Notes: generated by a model from the sequence alone, not told the origin. Positions 1-7,026 are shown, counted from the stretch's first letter. The stretch is DNA of 64,000 nucleotides from Candidatus Sphingomonas colombiensis (GCA_029202845.1 CP119315.1:1891001-1955000); one strand, 5' to 3'. Numbers and translations: made by a program.

Positions 1-131
1 CGGCGACGGCCCGCGCCGCCGTCGAAAAGGCTGGTGGCTCGGTCGCCGTGATCGAAGTCGTTCCGGCAGCCGAAAAGGCCAAGGCCAAGAAGGGCACCGC
101 CCTCGCCGCCAAGGCCGCCAAGAAGGGCTGA
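1..131 (+). CDS. rplO: 50S ribosomal protein L15, C-terminal end (partial)
   Basis: The frame is open from the window edge to a TGA at 129-131 and encodes about 42 residues, including AVEKAGGSVAVIE followed by an Ala/Lys-rich tail. This matches the C-terminal part of L15, where an Ala-rich helix precedes a KAGG turn and a short strand. L15 is a late-assembling 23S rRNA-binding protein of the large subunit. Its position directly upstream of secY is the standard spc-operon order, which supports the call. The start lies outside the window. The Lys/Ala tail is longer than in E. coli L15. Confidence 0.85.
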   Translation, partial: ATARAAVEKAGGSVAVIEVVPAAEKAKAKKGTALAAKAAKKG

Positions 132-135
132 TTCC

Positions 136-218
136 TTCACCATTCGGGCCGCGCCGATCGACCGTGTTTTTCCGCCACGCGCGGGACACAAAATCGATCG
201 GTTCGGCGCGAAGGTGAA
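136..218 (+). promoter_or_regulatory. Long stem in the rplO-secY spacer
   Basis: TTCACC (136-141) pairs with GGTGAA (213-218), and CGCGCCGA (150-157) pairs with TCGGCGCG (203-210), giving a two-part stem just after the rplO stop. It is probably an RNA processing or transcript-stability element of the ribosomal-protein transcript. The pairing is seen; the role is inferred. Confidence 0.4.
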
Positions 219-267
219 AGCTTATCGCCCGCGGCATTAGACATGGCGCTTCGTGCGCCTATATGAG

Positions 268-305
268 CGGCGGGGCGGGGCATCAGTACCCTCTCCGCCG
301 TTTTT
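268..305 (+). terminator. Terminator-like hairpin upstream of secY
   Basis: CGGCGG (268-273) can pair with CCGCCG (295-300), and five T residues follow at 301-305, 24 nt before the secY ATG. The loop is long, so it is weaker than a typical intrinsic terminator. It could reduce read-through from the ribosomal-protein genes into secY or act as an attenuator. Confidence 0.4.
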
Positions 306-329
306 CGTTTCCGAAGGCATCAACGCACG

Positions 330-1694
330 ATGGCATCCGCAGCCGACCAGATGGCGCAAAGCATCAGCCTCGCGAAATTCTCGCAGGCGACCGACCTCAA
401 GAAGAGGCTGTGGTTCACGATCGGCGCGCTGATCGTCTTCCGCATGTTGAGCTACGTGCCGCTTCCCGGCATTGATCCCACCGCGCTTGGCCTGTTGAGC
501 CAGCAGACGCGCGGCGGTGTGCTCGATTTCTTCAACACCTTCTCTGGCGGCGCGCTGACGCGCATGTCGCTGATCGCGCTCGGCGTGATGCCGTACATCA
601 CGGCATCGATCGTCGTGCAGCTCGCGACATCGCTGTCGCCGCAGCTCGCCGCGATCAAGAAAGAGGGTGAGAGCGGGCGCAAGAAGCTCAATCAATATAC
701 CCGCTACGGCACGGTGCTGCTTACCGCGGTGCAGGGCTATTTCATCGCCGTCGGGCTGGAGGCGCTGGGCGCCAATCAGGGCGTGCAGGCGGTGATCCAG
801 CCGGGCATGATGTTCCGCGTCGCTGCGGTGATCTCGCTCATCGGCGGTACGATGTTTCTGATGTGGCTGGGTGAGCAGATCACCAGCCGCGGCATCGGCA
901 ACGGTGTGTCGCTGATCATCATGGCGGGCATTGTCGCGCATTTGCCGACGACGCTGTTCAACCTGCTTGAGGGCGGTCGGTCGGGCAGCCTCGATCCGAT
1001 CAAGCTGATCGGCATCGTCCTCGCGGTCGTGCTGCTCGTCCTGTTCATCTGCTTCATGGAGCGGGCGCAGCGGCGGATCCTGATCCAATATCCGAAGCGA
1101 CAGACGCAGCGCGGGATGCAGGCCGAGCGCAGCCATCTGCCGCTGAAGCTGAACACCGCCGGCGTTATCCCGCCGATCTTCGCTTCGTCGCTGCTGCTGA
1201 TGCCGCTCACCATCACCCAGTTCGCGGGCAATCGCGTATCGGGCGAAAGCCGGCTCGGCGATGTGATCATCAGCCTCAACCAGTATCTGCAGCACGGTTC
1301 GCCGCTTTACATGCTGTTGTATGGCGCGGGCATCATCTTCTTCTCGTTCTTCTACACTGCGGTGCAGTTCAACCCGGAAGAGACGGCGGAGAATCTGAAG
1401 CGCCACGGTGGTTTCATTCCGGGCATCCGTCCGGGCAAGAACACCGAGCAATATTTCGATTACGTCCTGACGCGCATCACCGTGATCGGTGCCGCATATC
1501 TGACGCTGATCTGTCTGTTGCCGGAATATCTGGTGACCGCGCTGTCAATTCCCTTTTATCTTGGCGGCACCAGCCTTTTGATCGTCGTCAACGTGACGAT
1601 GGATACGGTAACGCAAATTCAGTCGCACCTGTTGGCGCACCAATATGGCGATCTGATCAAGAAGGCGAAGCTGAAGGGCGGTCGCCTGCGTTAA
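330..1694 (+). CDS. secY: Preprotein translocase subunit SecY
   Basis: SecY is the central pore subunit of the SecYEG translocon in the inner membrane. It moves unfolded preproteins to the periplasm and inserts membrane proteins. The 454-aa product has about ten hydrophobic segments. It carries family hallmarks such as the plug-region GGALTRMS and GVMPYITASI stretch and the loop PKRQTQRGMQ before a segment reading LPLKLNTAGVIPPIF. The length is normal for the family. It lies between rplO and adk as in most proteobacterial spc operons, with adk starting 27 nt downstream. The Shine-Dalgarno sequence is weak. The start at 330 was chosen because MASAADQMAQ looks like the usual sphingomonad N-terminus. 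Confidence 0.97.
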   Translation: MASAADQMAQSISLAKFSQATDLKKRLWFTIGALIVFRMLSYVPLPGIDPTALGLLSQQTRGGVLDFFNTFSGGALTRMSLIALGVMPYITASIVVQLATSLSPQLAAIKKEGESGRKKLNQYTRYGTVLLTAVQGYFIAVGLEALGANQGVQAVIQPGMMFRVAAVISLIGGTMFLMWLGEQITSRGIGNGVSLIIMAGIVAHLPTTLFNLLEGGRSGSLDPIKLIGIVLAVVLLVLFICFMERAQRRILIQYPKRQTQRGMQAERSHLPLKLNTAGVIPPIFASSLLLMPLTITQFAGNRVSGESRLGDVIISLNQYLQHGSPLYMLLYGAGIIFFSFFYTAVQFNPEETAENLKRHGGFIPGIRPGKNTEQYFDYVLTRITVIGAAYLTLICLLPEYLVTALSIPFYLGGTSLLIVVNVTMDTVTQIQSHLLAHQYGDLIKKAKLKGGRLR

Positions 1695-1721
1695 GCGCGC
1701 AGATTTTGGGAGAGGGATCGC

Positions 1722-2369
1722 GTGAATATTATCCTGTTGGGGCCGCCGGGCGCGGGCAAGGGGACTCAGGCTGCGCGCCTGGTCGCCGACCGGGGCATGA
1801 CGCAGCTTTCGACCGGCGACATGCTGCGCGCTGCGGTCAAGGCCGGCTCGCCGGTCGGGTTGCAGGCGAAGGCCGTGATGGAATCGGGCGGGCTCGTCTC
1901 GGATGAGATCGTGTCCGCGCTGATCGGCGAGCGGCTCGATCAGGGCACTGGCGCCGGGGCGATCTTCGATGGCTATCCGCGCACTGCCGCGCAGGCCGAA
2001 TCGCTCGACGAATTGCTCGGCGCGCGCGGCGCCAAGCTCGATTATGTGATCGAGCTCGCGGTCAACGAGGATGCGCTGGTCGAGCGTATCGTCGGCCGCT
2101 TCACCTGCGCCACCTGTGGCGAAGGATATCACGACAGGTTCAAGCAGCCGAAGGTCGCGGGTACCTGCGACGTATGCGGTGGGCATGAGTTCAAGCGCCG
2201 CGCAGACGACAATGAAGAAACCGTCCGCACGCGCATGGCCGAATATCGCGCGAAGACCGCGCCGATCATCCCAATCTACGAGGCGCGCGGGCTCGTGCGC
2301 CGGGTCGACGGCATGGCCGATATCGCCGACGTGACCATCGCGATCGAGGCGATTTTCGACAGCAAGTGA
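1722..2369 (+). CDS. adk: Adenylate kinase (zinc-lid type)
   Basis: Catalyses ATP + AMP to 2 ADP in the cytosol. The GTG start at 1722 follows a GAGAGGG ribosome-binding site. The P-loop GPPGAGKGT is at residues 7-15, and the AMP-binding STGDMLR and the GYPRT motif are present. The lid carries two CxxC pairs (CATC and CDVC), a tetra-cysteine zinc site typical of Gram-positive enzymes and of some alphaproteobacterial long-form enzymes. At 215 aa it is a normal long-form Adk. It is co-transcribed behind secY. Confidence 0.97.
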   Translation: MNIILLGPPGAGKGTQAARLVADRGMTQLSTGDMLRAAVKAGSPVGLQAKAVMESGGLVSDEIVSALIGERLDQGTGAGAIFDGYPRTAAQAESLDELLGARGAKLDYVIELAVNEDALVERIVGRFTCATCGEGYHDRFKQPKVAGTCDVCGGHEFKRRADDNEETVRTRMAEYRAKTAPIIPIYEARGLVRRVDGMADIADVTIAIEAIFDSK

Positions 2370-2417
2370 CATATTGTCTCCTCACCTCGCTGGCCTATCA
2401 TGCCGGTGAGGGAGGGG

Positions 2418-2987
2418 ATGATGATGCGCAGTTTCCCATGCGCCGCCGCCGCGTTGCTAGCCACTGGCTGGTGCTGGGCCATGCCCGTGCAAGCCGAGGT
2501 GCTCCACGCTGCGCGTGACGGCTTTGAAATCTCTGTCACCACGATCGCCGCCGCCACGCCGGAGCTTGCCTGGGACACATTGGTCAGTCCCGCGCTCTGG
2601 TGGGATGGCGTCCACAGCTGGTCTGGCGACTCGCGCGACCTTTCTCTCGATCCGCGCGCCGGCGGCTGTTTCTGCGAGCGCCTGCCGCCGAAGGGCGATG
2701 AACAAGCCGGGTCGGTCGAGCACGGCCGGGTGATCTTCGTGCGCCCGCCGCACATGCTGCGACTCGCCAGCGCGCTCGGCCCGCTTCAGGCAGAGGCGGT
2801 AAGCGGCGTGCTCACCTTCACCATCGCGCCGGGCGAAGCGGGGCATAGCAAGCTCACGCTGCATTATGTCGTCGGGGGCTATTTTCGCAGTGACGCGACG
2901 GCGCTTGCTCCGGTGGTCGATTCGGTCCTCGGCGCACAGGTCGCGCGCTGGCGCGCGGCGGTGGAGCGTCGGTCCTCGGGTAAATGA
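2418..2987 (+). CDS. Exported SRPBCC-family (START-like) protein
   Basis: A predicted periplasmic protein of about 189 aa. A signal peptide (hydrophobic stretch from about residue 5, cleavage near VQA-EV) is followed by a helix-grip fold pattern. ATPELAWDTLVSPALWWDG, a conserved acidic-Trp region and a C-terminal amphipathic helix resemble SRPBCC/Aha1-like proteins. No enzyme activity can be assigned. An ATG at 2400 is also possible, but the ATG triplet at 2418-2426 follows GAGGGAGGGG, so 2418 is preferred. It lies 48 nt after adk and probably shares its transcript. It is the last host gene before the structured RNA region and the transposon. Confidence 0.7.
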   Translation: MMMRSFPCAAAALLATGWCWAMPVQAEVLHAARDGFEISVTTIAAATPELAWDTLVSPALWWDGVHSWSGDSRDLSLDPRAGGCFCERLPPKGDEQAGSVEHGRVIFVRPPHMLRLASALGPLQAEAVSGVLTFTIAPGEAGHSKLTLHYVVGGYFRSDATALAPVVDSVLGAQVARWRAAVERRSSGK

Positions 2988-3033
2988 ACAAATTGTCATG
3001 CGGGAGCCACCCGCCCGATGCGTGACGGGTTCT

Positions 3034-3174
3034 ATCTCGTGAGTCATAGCCGGTTGTCCCCCCTTCCGGCTCCCAAATCAGGTGTCACCTGACCACGAGA
3101 TCGGTACCCGAAACTCCCGGGGGTACCGAGGCCGGCGGGAAGTTCGCTTCCCGCCGGCTTTCCGTTTTCGGAAA
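3034..3174 (+). ncRNA. Candidate structured RNA (six helices) downstream of the adk unit
   Basis: Six successive perfect or near-perfect helices can be drawn. P1 pairs 3034-3041 with 3094-3101 and encloses P2 (3048-3053/3066-3071) and P3 (3078-3083/3087-3092). P4 pairs 3101-3109 with 3121-3129. P5 is an 11-bp GC-rich hairpin (3131-3141/3148-3158). P6 pairs 3159-3164 with 3169-3174 around TTTT. P1-P3 form a three-way junction, and P5/P6 look like a terminator. It could be a small RNA, a riboswitch remnant or an elaborate 3' end of the secY-adk transcript. I do not recognise a known RNA family. Confidence 0.5.
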
Positions 3175-3186
3175 CTGGGCCGGGTT

Positions 3187-3194
3187 CGCCGCCG
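3187..3194. repeat. Left target-site duplication of the transposon
   Basis: CGCCGCCG directly abuts the left inverted repeat and is repeated exactly at 9627-9634 outside the right end. Eight bp is within the usual range for IS1-family insertions (8-10 bp). The triplet-like composition means a chance match is more likely than for a complex 8-mer, but the position at both outer ends is exact. Confidence 0.8.
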
Positions 3195-3236
3195 GGTGGT
3201 GACGGATTTTGAAGTGGGGTGTTAGGGATGCCAACA
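3195..3236 (+). repeat. Left terminal inverted repeat
   Basis: GGTGGTGACGGATTTTG (3195-3211) is the exact reverse complement of 9610-9626. Further in, TTAGGGA (3222-3228) and CAACA (3232-3236) match the other end again with a 1-nt offset, so the repeat is about 42 bp and imperfect in its inner half. Confidence 0.9.
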
Positions 3237-3290
3237 TCCGAGGTCGAAATGTTACTCTGGCTCAACACCTCCCCGGAGCGCCTCTCAGAG

Positions 3291-3905
3291 TCAGCTATCA
3301 TTAGCCCCCACACCCGTTAGACGCCGGACCCGACGACCGGTCAGATTAACCGGGGCCTCCAACGTAACGATCGGCTTGCGTCCGCGGATCATCAATCGCG
3401 CGCCGACCACGCGGAGATCTACACCCGCGATGAAAATCGTGCTCTCGTCAAAGATCGCCTCATCGCGATCGATCACGCGGTGGTCGCCGTCCTCATCCCA
3501 AACGAGGTAATTAGTCTGTTGTGGGTGTCCTGCGAGATCGCTTGCAAAATCATCCAACTCAAACCCGGAGAGGAACTCGTCAACGTCGCCAGCAGGGCCG
3601 ATGACCTCACATGCTCCTGCATGACTAATGATGGCGTGAAATAATGCGCCGGCGATTGCAATGTCAGCAATCGCCGGGCTCTGGCTGGGCGATACACCCA
3701 ACTTCGAGAGCGCATACCGGATAGTGATCATAATCACGTCGTTGGGGGTGAAACGCGCGTGCCCACCACCGATCTCGGGCAAATGCCCACGCTTGCGCCA
3801 AAGGCGCTGCATGTCCTGCGTCAGACCGCTGATTTGAGCGAGGTCACCAGCCGAGTACGTCGCATAGGAGCGAGGCCATTTCATCGCCTCAGGAACGTCG
3901 CCCAT
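3291..3905 (-). CDS. MerR-like helix-turn-helix protein
   Basis: A 204-aa product. Residues about 15-70 match the MerR winged-helix pattern: YSAGDLAQISGLT (recognition region), LWRKRGHLP, then HARFTPNDVIMITI. The C-terminal two thirds match nothing I recognise and have an acidic centre and a basic end. It is likely the DNA-binding regulator of this element. It starts at the ATG immediately after the TAG of the upstream 69-aa gene (TAGATG), with GGAGGAG inside that gene's end, so the two are translationally coupled. It is transcribed away from the transposase from a shared divergent promoter region. Binding to the repeats at 4146-4200 is inferred. Confidence 0.6.
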   Translation of the reverse strand: MGDVPEAMKWPRSYATYSAGDLAQISGLTQDMQRLWRKRGHLPEIGGGHARFTPNDVIMITIRYALSKLGVSPSQSPAIADIAIAGALFHAIISHAGACEVIGPAGDVDEFLSGFELDDFASDLAGHPQQTNYLVWDEDGDHRVIDRDEAIFDESTIFIAGVDLRVVGARLMIRGRKPIVTLEAPVNLTGRRVRRLTGVGANDS

Positions 3906-4115
3906 CTACTCCTCCACGATCATTTGGATGCGGGAAACTGACAGCAGAGCCCGGCGATTGGTGAGAACACCATCCTCGTCGGCAACATCCACCAATTCGC
4001 CGGCCAAAAATCGGCCATTGGCCGCCAGCGCGCCGACCTCTGGAATGCCGCAGGCTGGCAACTCAACAAGCTGCGGCTCAGCCCAGCCCATAAGAAAAAT
4101 CCGAAACTGTCCCAT
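3906..4115 (-). CDS. 69-aa protein of unknown function, coupled to the MerR-like gene
   Basis: The ATG at 4115 follows AGGA at good spacing, and the stop is directly adjacent to the MerR-like start. The product is mixed hydrophobic and acidic with no signal peptide, transmembrane segment or motif I recognise; it ends VSRIQMIVEE. It could be a co-regulator of transposition or a partner of the MerR-like protein. The arrangement resembles small-gene/regulator pairs, but no toxin or antitoxin motif is visible. The gene call rests on the tight coupling, the Shine-Dalgarno sequence and the upstream promoter. Confidence 0.55.
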   Translation of the reverse strand: MGQFRIFLMGWAEPQLVELPACGIPEVGALAANGRFLAGELVDVADEDGVLTNRRALLSVSRIQMIVEE

Positions 4116-4137
4116 TCCGATCCTCGATTCGTGGTTT

Positions 4138-4165
4138 GTTCTAAAGGATCAATGATCTTTGTCAA
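4138..4165 (-). promoter_or_regulatory. Candidate promoter for the 69-aa/MerR-like operon
   Basis: On the minus strand TTGACA (4165-4160) and TAGAAC (4143-4138) are separated by 16 nt. The spacer holds the near-palindrome GATCATTGATC, centred between -35 and -10. That is where MerR proteins typically bind. The promoter is read by eye, not mapped. Confidence 0.5.
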
Positions 4166-4200
4166 TCGGGATCATTGACTCTATAGATCGGGATCAATAA
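4146..4200 (+). repeat. Three GGATCAwTrA repeats in the divergent promoter region
   Basis: GGATCAATGA (4146-4155), GGATCATTGA (4169-4178) and GGATCAATAA (4191-4200) occur 23 and 22 bp apart, about two helical turns. The longer ATCGGGATCA occurs twice (4165-4174 and 4187-4196), exactly 22 bp apart. The first copy lies in the leftward promoter, and the second and third overlap the rightward promoters. This is a likely operator array for the element's own regulator, though inverted subsites also exist. Confidence 0.6.
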
Positions 4201-4203
4201 TAA
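4159..4203 (+). promoter_or_regulatory. Candidate overlapping promoters for the transposase
   Basis: TTGTCA (4159-4164) has a 17-nt spacer to TATAGA (4182-4187). A second pair, TTGACT (4175-4180) and TAATAA (4198-4203), is also spaced 17 nt. Both face the transposase gene and overlap the repeats at 4169-4200, suggesting repression by an element-encoded protein. Confidence 0.5.
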
Positions 4204-4234
4204 GTTAGCCTTCTGAAACAGCTAGGAGGTTGGA

Positions 4235-5395
4235 ATGAACAGGTTAGAAGTCAGGGAGCGGGCGCAGATTCTGCATGCGCTCTGCGAAGGCATGTCGATG
4301 CGCGCATGTGAGCGGGTCTTTGATCGCCCTCTCGCAACGGTGGTGAAGATCGTCGAAGAAGTGGGCGATATGGCGATCCGATTTCACCAGCGTGCACCGA
4401 CCTACAGTCCACGCATGATCCAGGTGGATGAATTGTGGTCTTTCGTGGGGAGGAACGACCACGGATACAAATTAGATGAAAAGGTGGAGTCCGAGGGCGT
4501 TAGCTGGACGTATCTTGGTGTCGATCCCGATACGCAGCTTGTACTTGGCTATCACGTTGGCGGGCGCCATGCAGTCGATGCCGTTGCATTCATGCGGAAG
4601 ATCGCGTCGCGTTTGACCCGAGCAGCCGATGGCTCCTTTGCCACTCGGCCCTCGATCGCGTTCGATGGGCTGCCCGCTTACCCTGACGCGGTAGACCTCG
4701 CCTTCGGCGATGACGTGAATGCAGGCGTTTTCGAAAAGCAATATGATGAACGGAAGCGCTACAAGGGGTCGGTGCGCAAACGGGTGAAGGGATCGCTCGA
4801 CGCAGAGGAGATCAATACTTGGCGGATCGAACGCGAGAACGGATTTATGCGCCAAGCCAATCGCCGTTTCACCCGTAAGTCGAACGGCTTCTCAAAGCGG
4901 CTGGAGTTTCATGAGCGTCAAATTGCTATTTGGATGCTGTATCGCAACTATTGTTGGGTTCCTCGTCCGCGCCGTTTGCGGGATGGAACCTCCCGTTGGG
5001 AAAAGCGCGTTCCGGGAGCAATGGCCGCGGGCCTGACTGATCGCGTTTGGACCATCGACGAACTCGTTGAAATGTCCGACGAGTTCCGAGCTACTCGGAT
5101 CGCCGAGGAAGTGAACAATGCTCCAGTTCCGGCCGTGTGCCCCGACGAAGCTCCGTTCTGGGTCAATCATAGCCCCTATCATCGCCGTGCGAAGGTCCAT
5201 GCGGCCACGTGTTCGACGCGGAAGAAAGCGTTGGCAGCCGAAGGGACGGTGGTCAGGGAGGGCATGTGGCGCGGGTTTGCCACGCAGGATGAAGCAACGA
5301 AGTTCGCCGCTCATCTTGAACCCGACCATCATGACATCTGCCGCCTGTGCTTGGGTTCCTACCTCACGTTATCGACATTCGGACGTCGTCGGTGA
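4235..5395 (+). CDS. IS1-family-like DDE transposase with a Cys/His C-terminal extension
   Basis: A 386-aa transposase. The N-terminal helix-turn-helix (about 1-55; EGMSMRACERVF) precedes an IS1-type catalytic core. VDELWSFVG holds the first Asp (D65), AFDGLPAYP the second (D144), and RIERENGFMRQ with RKSNGFSK carries the catalytic Glu (probably E199). The core resembles IS1 InsAB, but HTH and core are in one frame with no frameshift needed. Residues about 300-380 are extra: H322, C326, C369 and C372 flank a WRGFATQDEA segment and may bind a metal. AGGAGG at 4224-4229 supports the start. It very probably mobilises the 3195-9626 element. Confidence 0.85.
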   Translation: MNRLEVRERAQILHALCEGMSMRACERVFDRPLATVVKIVEEVGDMAIRFHQRAPTYSPRMIQVDELWSFVGRNDHGYKLDEKVESEGVSWTYLGVDPDTQLVLGYHVGGRHAVDAVAFMRKIASRLTRAADGSFATRPSIAFDGLPAYPDAVDLAFGDDVNAGVFEKQYDERKRYKGSVRKRVKGSLDAEEINTWRIERENGFMRQANRRFTRKSNGFSKRLEFHERQIAIWMLYRNYCWVPRPRRLRDGTSRWEKRVPGAMAAGLTDRVWTIDELVEMSDEFRATRIAEEVNNAPVPAVCPDEAPFWVNHSPYHRRAKVHAATCSTRKKALAAEGTVVREGMWRGFATQDEATKFAAHLEPDHHDICRLCLGSYLTLSTFGRRR

Positions 5396-5443
5396 CCGCA
5401 AGCTTTCCTTGACGCTCAACGATTGGCAGGCGACAAGTACGAG

Positions 5444-5554
5444 ATGATCACGGATGCCACAGCCACGGACCGCATTGTTTCCGCTCACGGAGCCATGTTG
5501 TCGTGCGCGGTCGAGAATCCTCATTACTTCCCTTATGCGCGGGCTGCGCTTTAG
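5444..5554 (+). CDS. Possible 36-aa ORF in the same frame as, and downstream of, the transposase
   Basis: After the transposase TGA (5393-5395) the same frame stays open for 52 codons to a TAG at 5552-5554, with an internal ATG at 5444. The translation is protein-like (ending HYFPYARAAL) and GC-biased at third positions. It may be an eroded or read-through C-terminal extension, or a separate small protein. There is no good ribosome-binding site, so support is weak. Confidence 0.2.
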   Translation: MITDATATDRIVSAHGAMLSCAVENPHYFPYARAAL

Positions 5555-5583
5555 TCGGACCTGAAAAATCCGACCAAAGTAGA

Positions 5584-5615
5584 AGCCCTTCCGAAGCCCT
5601 TCGGGAGGGCTTTTT
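5584..5615 (+). terminator. Intrinsic terminator between transposase and hen1
   Basis: A 12-bp stem (5584-5595 with 5600-5611, one G-U pair), loop GCCC and a T5 tract (5611-5615). A second, smaller hairpin (GTCGGA 5554-5559 / TCCGAC 5569-5574) lies just upstream. It ends only about 20 nt before the hen1 ATG, so it either ends the transposase transcript or acts as an attenuator in the hen1 leader. Confidence 0.8.
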
Positions 5616-5634
5616 CGTAGCCGAAAGCATCCCA

Positions 5635-7026
5635 ATGTTGCTGACCATCTCGACGACGCATCAACCGGCCAGCGATCTAGGCTTTCTGTTGATGAAGCAT
5701 CCGGACAACGTGCATCAGACGGAACTTCCGTTCGGTCGTGCCACGCTGTTCTTTCCGGAGGTGAGCGACGTGCGCTGCACAGCGGCAATGATGCTAGAGG
5801 TCGATCCGGTTGAATTAGTGCGTGGCAAGGGCGGCGCACCAGGACATCAGGACCAATATGTTAACGACCGACCATACGCCGCATCGTCGTTGCTGGCAGT
5901 TGCGCTTGGTCGATTGCTCGGCACAGCGATCTCTGGCCGTTCGAAACTTAGGCAAGAGATTGCCGACCAACCGATCCCGCTGGAAGCGACAATCACGCCG
6001 CTGCCGGCGCGCGGCGGTGCTGATCTCGTGGGCAGGCTGTTCGAGCCACTAGGCTATGAGGTCGAGACAACGCCGATCCCACTCGATCCTGCGCATCCGG
6101 ATTGGGGTAACAGCCCTTATGTTGCCCTTCACCTGAGCGGCACTGTGCGGTTGGCGGAACTGCTAACCCATATCTTTGTGCTGGTTCCTACGCTCGACGG
6201 TGCAAAGCACTATTACATTGGCGAAGACGAAGTGCAGAAGCTGCTCCGCAAAGGCGAGGGGTGGCTCGACGCACACCCTGAACGTGAAACGATTGTGCGG
6301 CGATATCTCAAGGGCTTCCGGTCGCTGATGCGCCTCGCCGAGGCCAGCTTCGAGGAAAGTGCGGATGCCGAGCCCATTGAACTCGCCGAGGCCCGCGATG
6401 AGCAAGAGGAAGCGATCGAGAAACCAATCCGCCTGAACGACATACGTATCGAGCGAGTTGTTTCAACATTGACCGCCCTCGGCGCTCAGACGATTCTGGA
6501 CTGCGGATGCGGCGAAGGAAAGCTGCTTCGCGCCCTGCTCAAAGTTCGCGGTTTCACTCGGATCGTGGGCGTCGAGGTCGCGCCCCGCATCCTTGCTACC
6601 GCCGGCGATAGGCTCAGAGTCGAAGAGATGCAGGACATGCAGCGAAAGCGACTGGAACTGATCCAAGGGTCCCTGACCTACCGCGATGATCGGCTTCTGG
6701 GTTTTGATGCCGCCGCCGTCATCGAGGTCATTGAGCATATGGATGCCGAGCGCCTTCCGGCGTTCGAACAGGCGCTTTTCGGCCATGCACGTCCGTTGGC
6801 AATCGTTGTGACGACGCCAAACCGCGATTACAACGCGTTGTTCCCCAACCTTGCCGAAGGCAAGCTACGGCATCCCGATCATCGCTTTGAATGGACGCGC
6901 GACCAGTTTCGCCATTGGGCTGAGTCGGTTGCTGTTGCCCATGGCTATAGTGTCCGTTTCGAAGGCATCGGAGCCGAAGACACTAATTTGGGCGCGCCGA
7001 CCCAGATGGGGATTTTTACGCGATGA
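5635..7026 (+). CDS. hen1: 3' terminal RNA ribose 2'-O-methyltransferase Hen1
   Basis: Bacterial Hen1 methylates the 2'-OH at the 3' end of broken RNA before Pnkp seals it, which makes the repaired site resistant to a second cut. The 463-aa product has the family N-terminus MLLTISTTHQPASDLGFL and an N-terminal half that in known systems activates the Pnkp ligase. The C-terminal methyltransferase has the SAM motif DCGCGEGKLL (289-298) and the metal-binding set EVIEH (364-368) and DHRFEW (about 415-420). The ATG at 5635 was chosen over an upstream ATG at 5503 because the intervening codons cover the terminator and do not resemble Hen1. The start overlaps no gene. The stop overlaps the pnkp start by 4 nt (ATGA). 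Confidence 0.95.
   Translation: MLLTISTTHQPASDLGFLLMKHPDNVHQTELPFGRATLFFPEVSDVRCTAAMMLEVDPVELVRGKGGAPGHQDQYVNDRPYAASSLLAVALGRLLGTAISGRSKLRQEIADQPIPLEATITPLPARGGADLVGRLFEPLGYEVETTPIPLDPAHPDWGNSPYVALHLSGTVRLAELLTHIFVLVPTLDGAKHYYIGEDEVQKLLRKGEGWLDAHPERETIVRRYLKGFRSLMRLAEASFEESADAEPIELAEARDEQEEAIEKPIRLNDIRIERVVSTLTALGAQTILDCGCGEGKLLRALLKVRGFTRIVGVEVAPRILATAGDRLRVEEMQDMQRKRLELIQGSLTYRDDRLLGFDAAAVIEVIEHMDAERLPAFEQALFGHARPLAIVVTTPNRDYNALFPNLAEGKLRHPDHRFEWTRDQFRHWAESVAVAHGYSVRFEGIGAEDTNLGAPTQMGIFTR

Noticed and set aside
237..1451. A 404-aa open frame on the minus strand across secY
   Set aside because: It is antisense to secY, composed largely of Arg/His/Glu/Gln runs from GC-rich codon shadows, and has no domain or ribosome-binding site.
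3034..3174. Assignment of the structured RNA to SRP RNA, tmRNA, 6S RNA or a known riboswitch
   Set aside because: The conserved loop sequences of those RNAs are not visible; the folds do not match what I know of them.
3291..4115. A toxin-antitoxin call for the 69-aa and MerR-like genes
   Set aside because: The size and coupling fit, but neither protein has a toxin or antitoxin motif, so only the MerR-like assignment is kept.
5503..5634. A longer Hen1 starting at 5503 with 44 extra residues
   Set aside because: The extra codons run across the terminator hairpins and do not resemble the Hen1 N-terminus, which begins MLLTISTTH at 5635.
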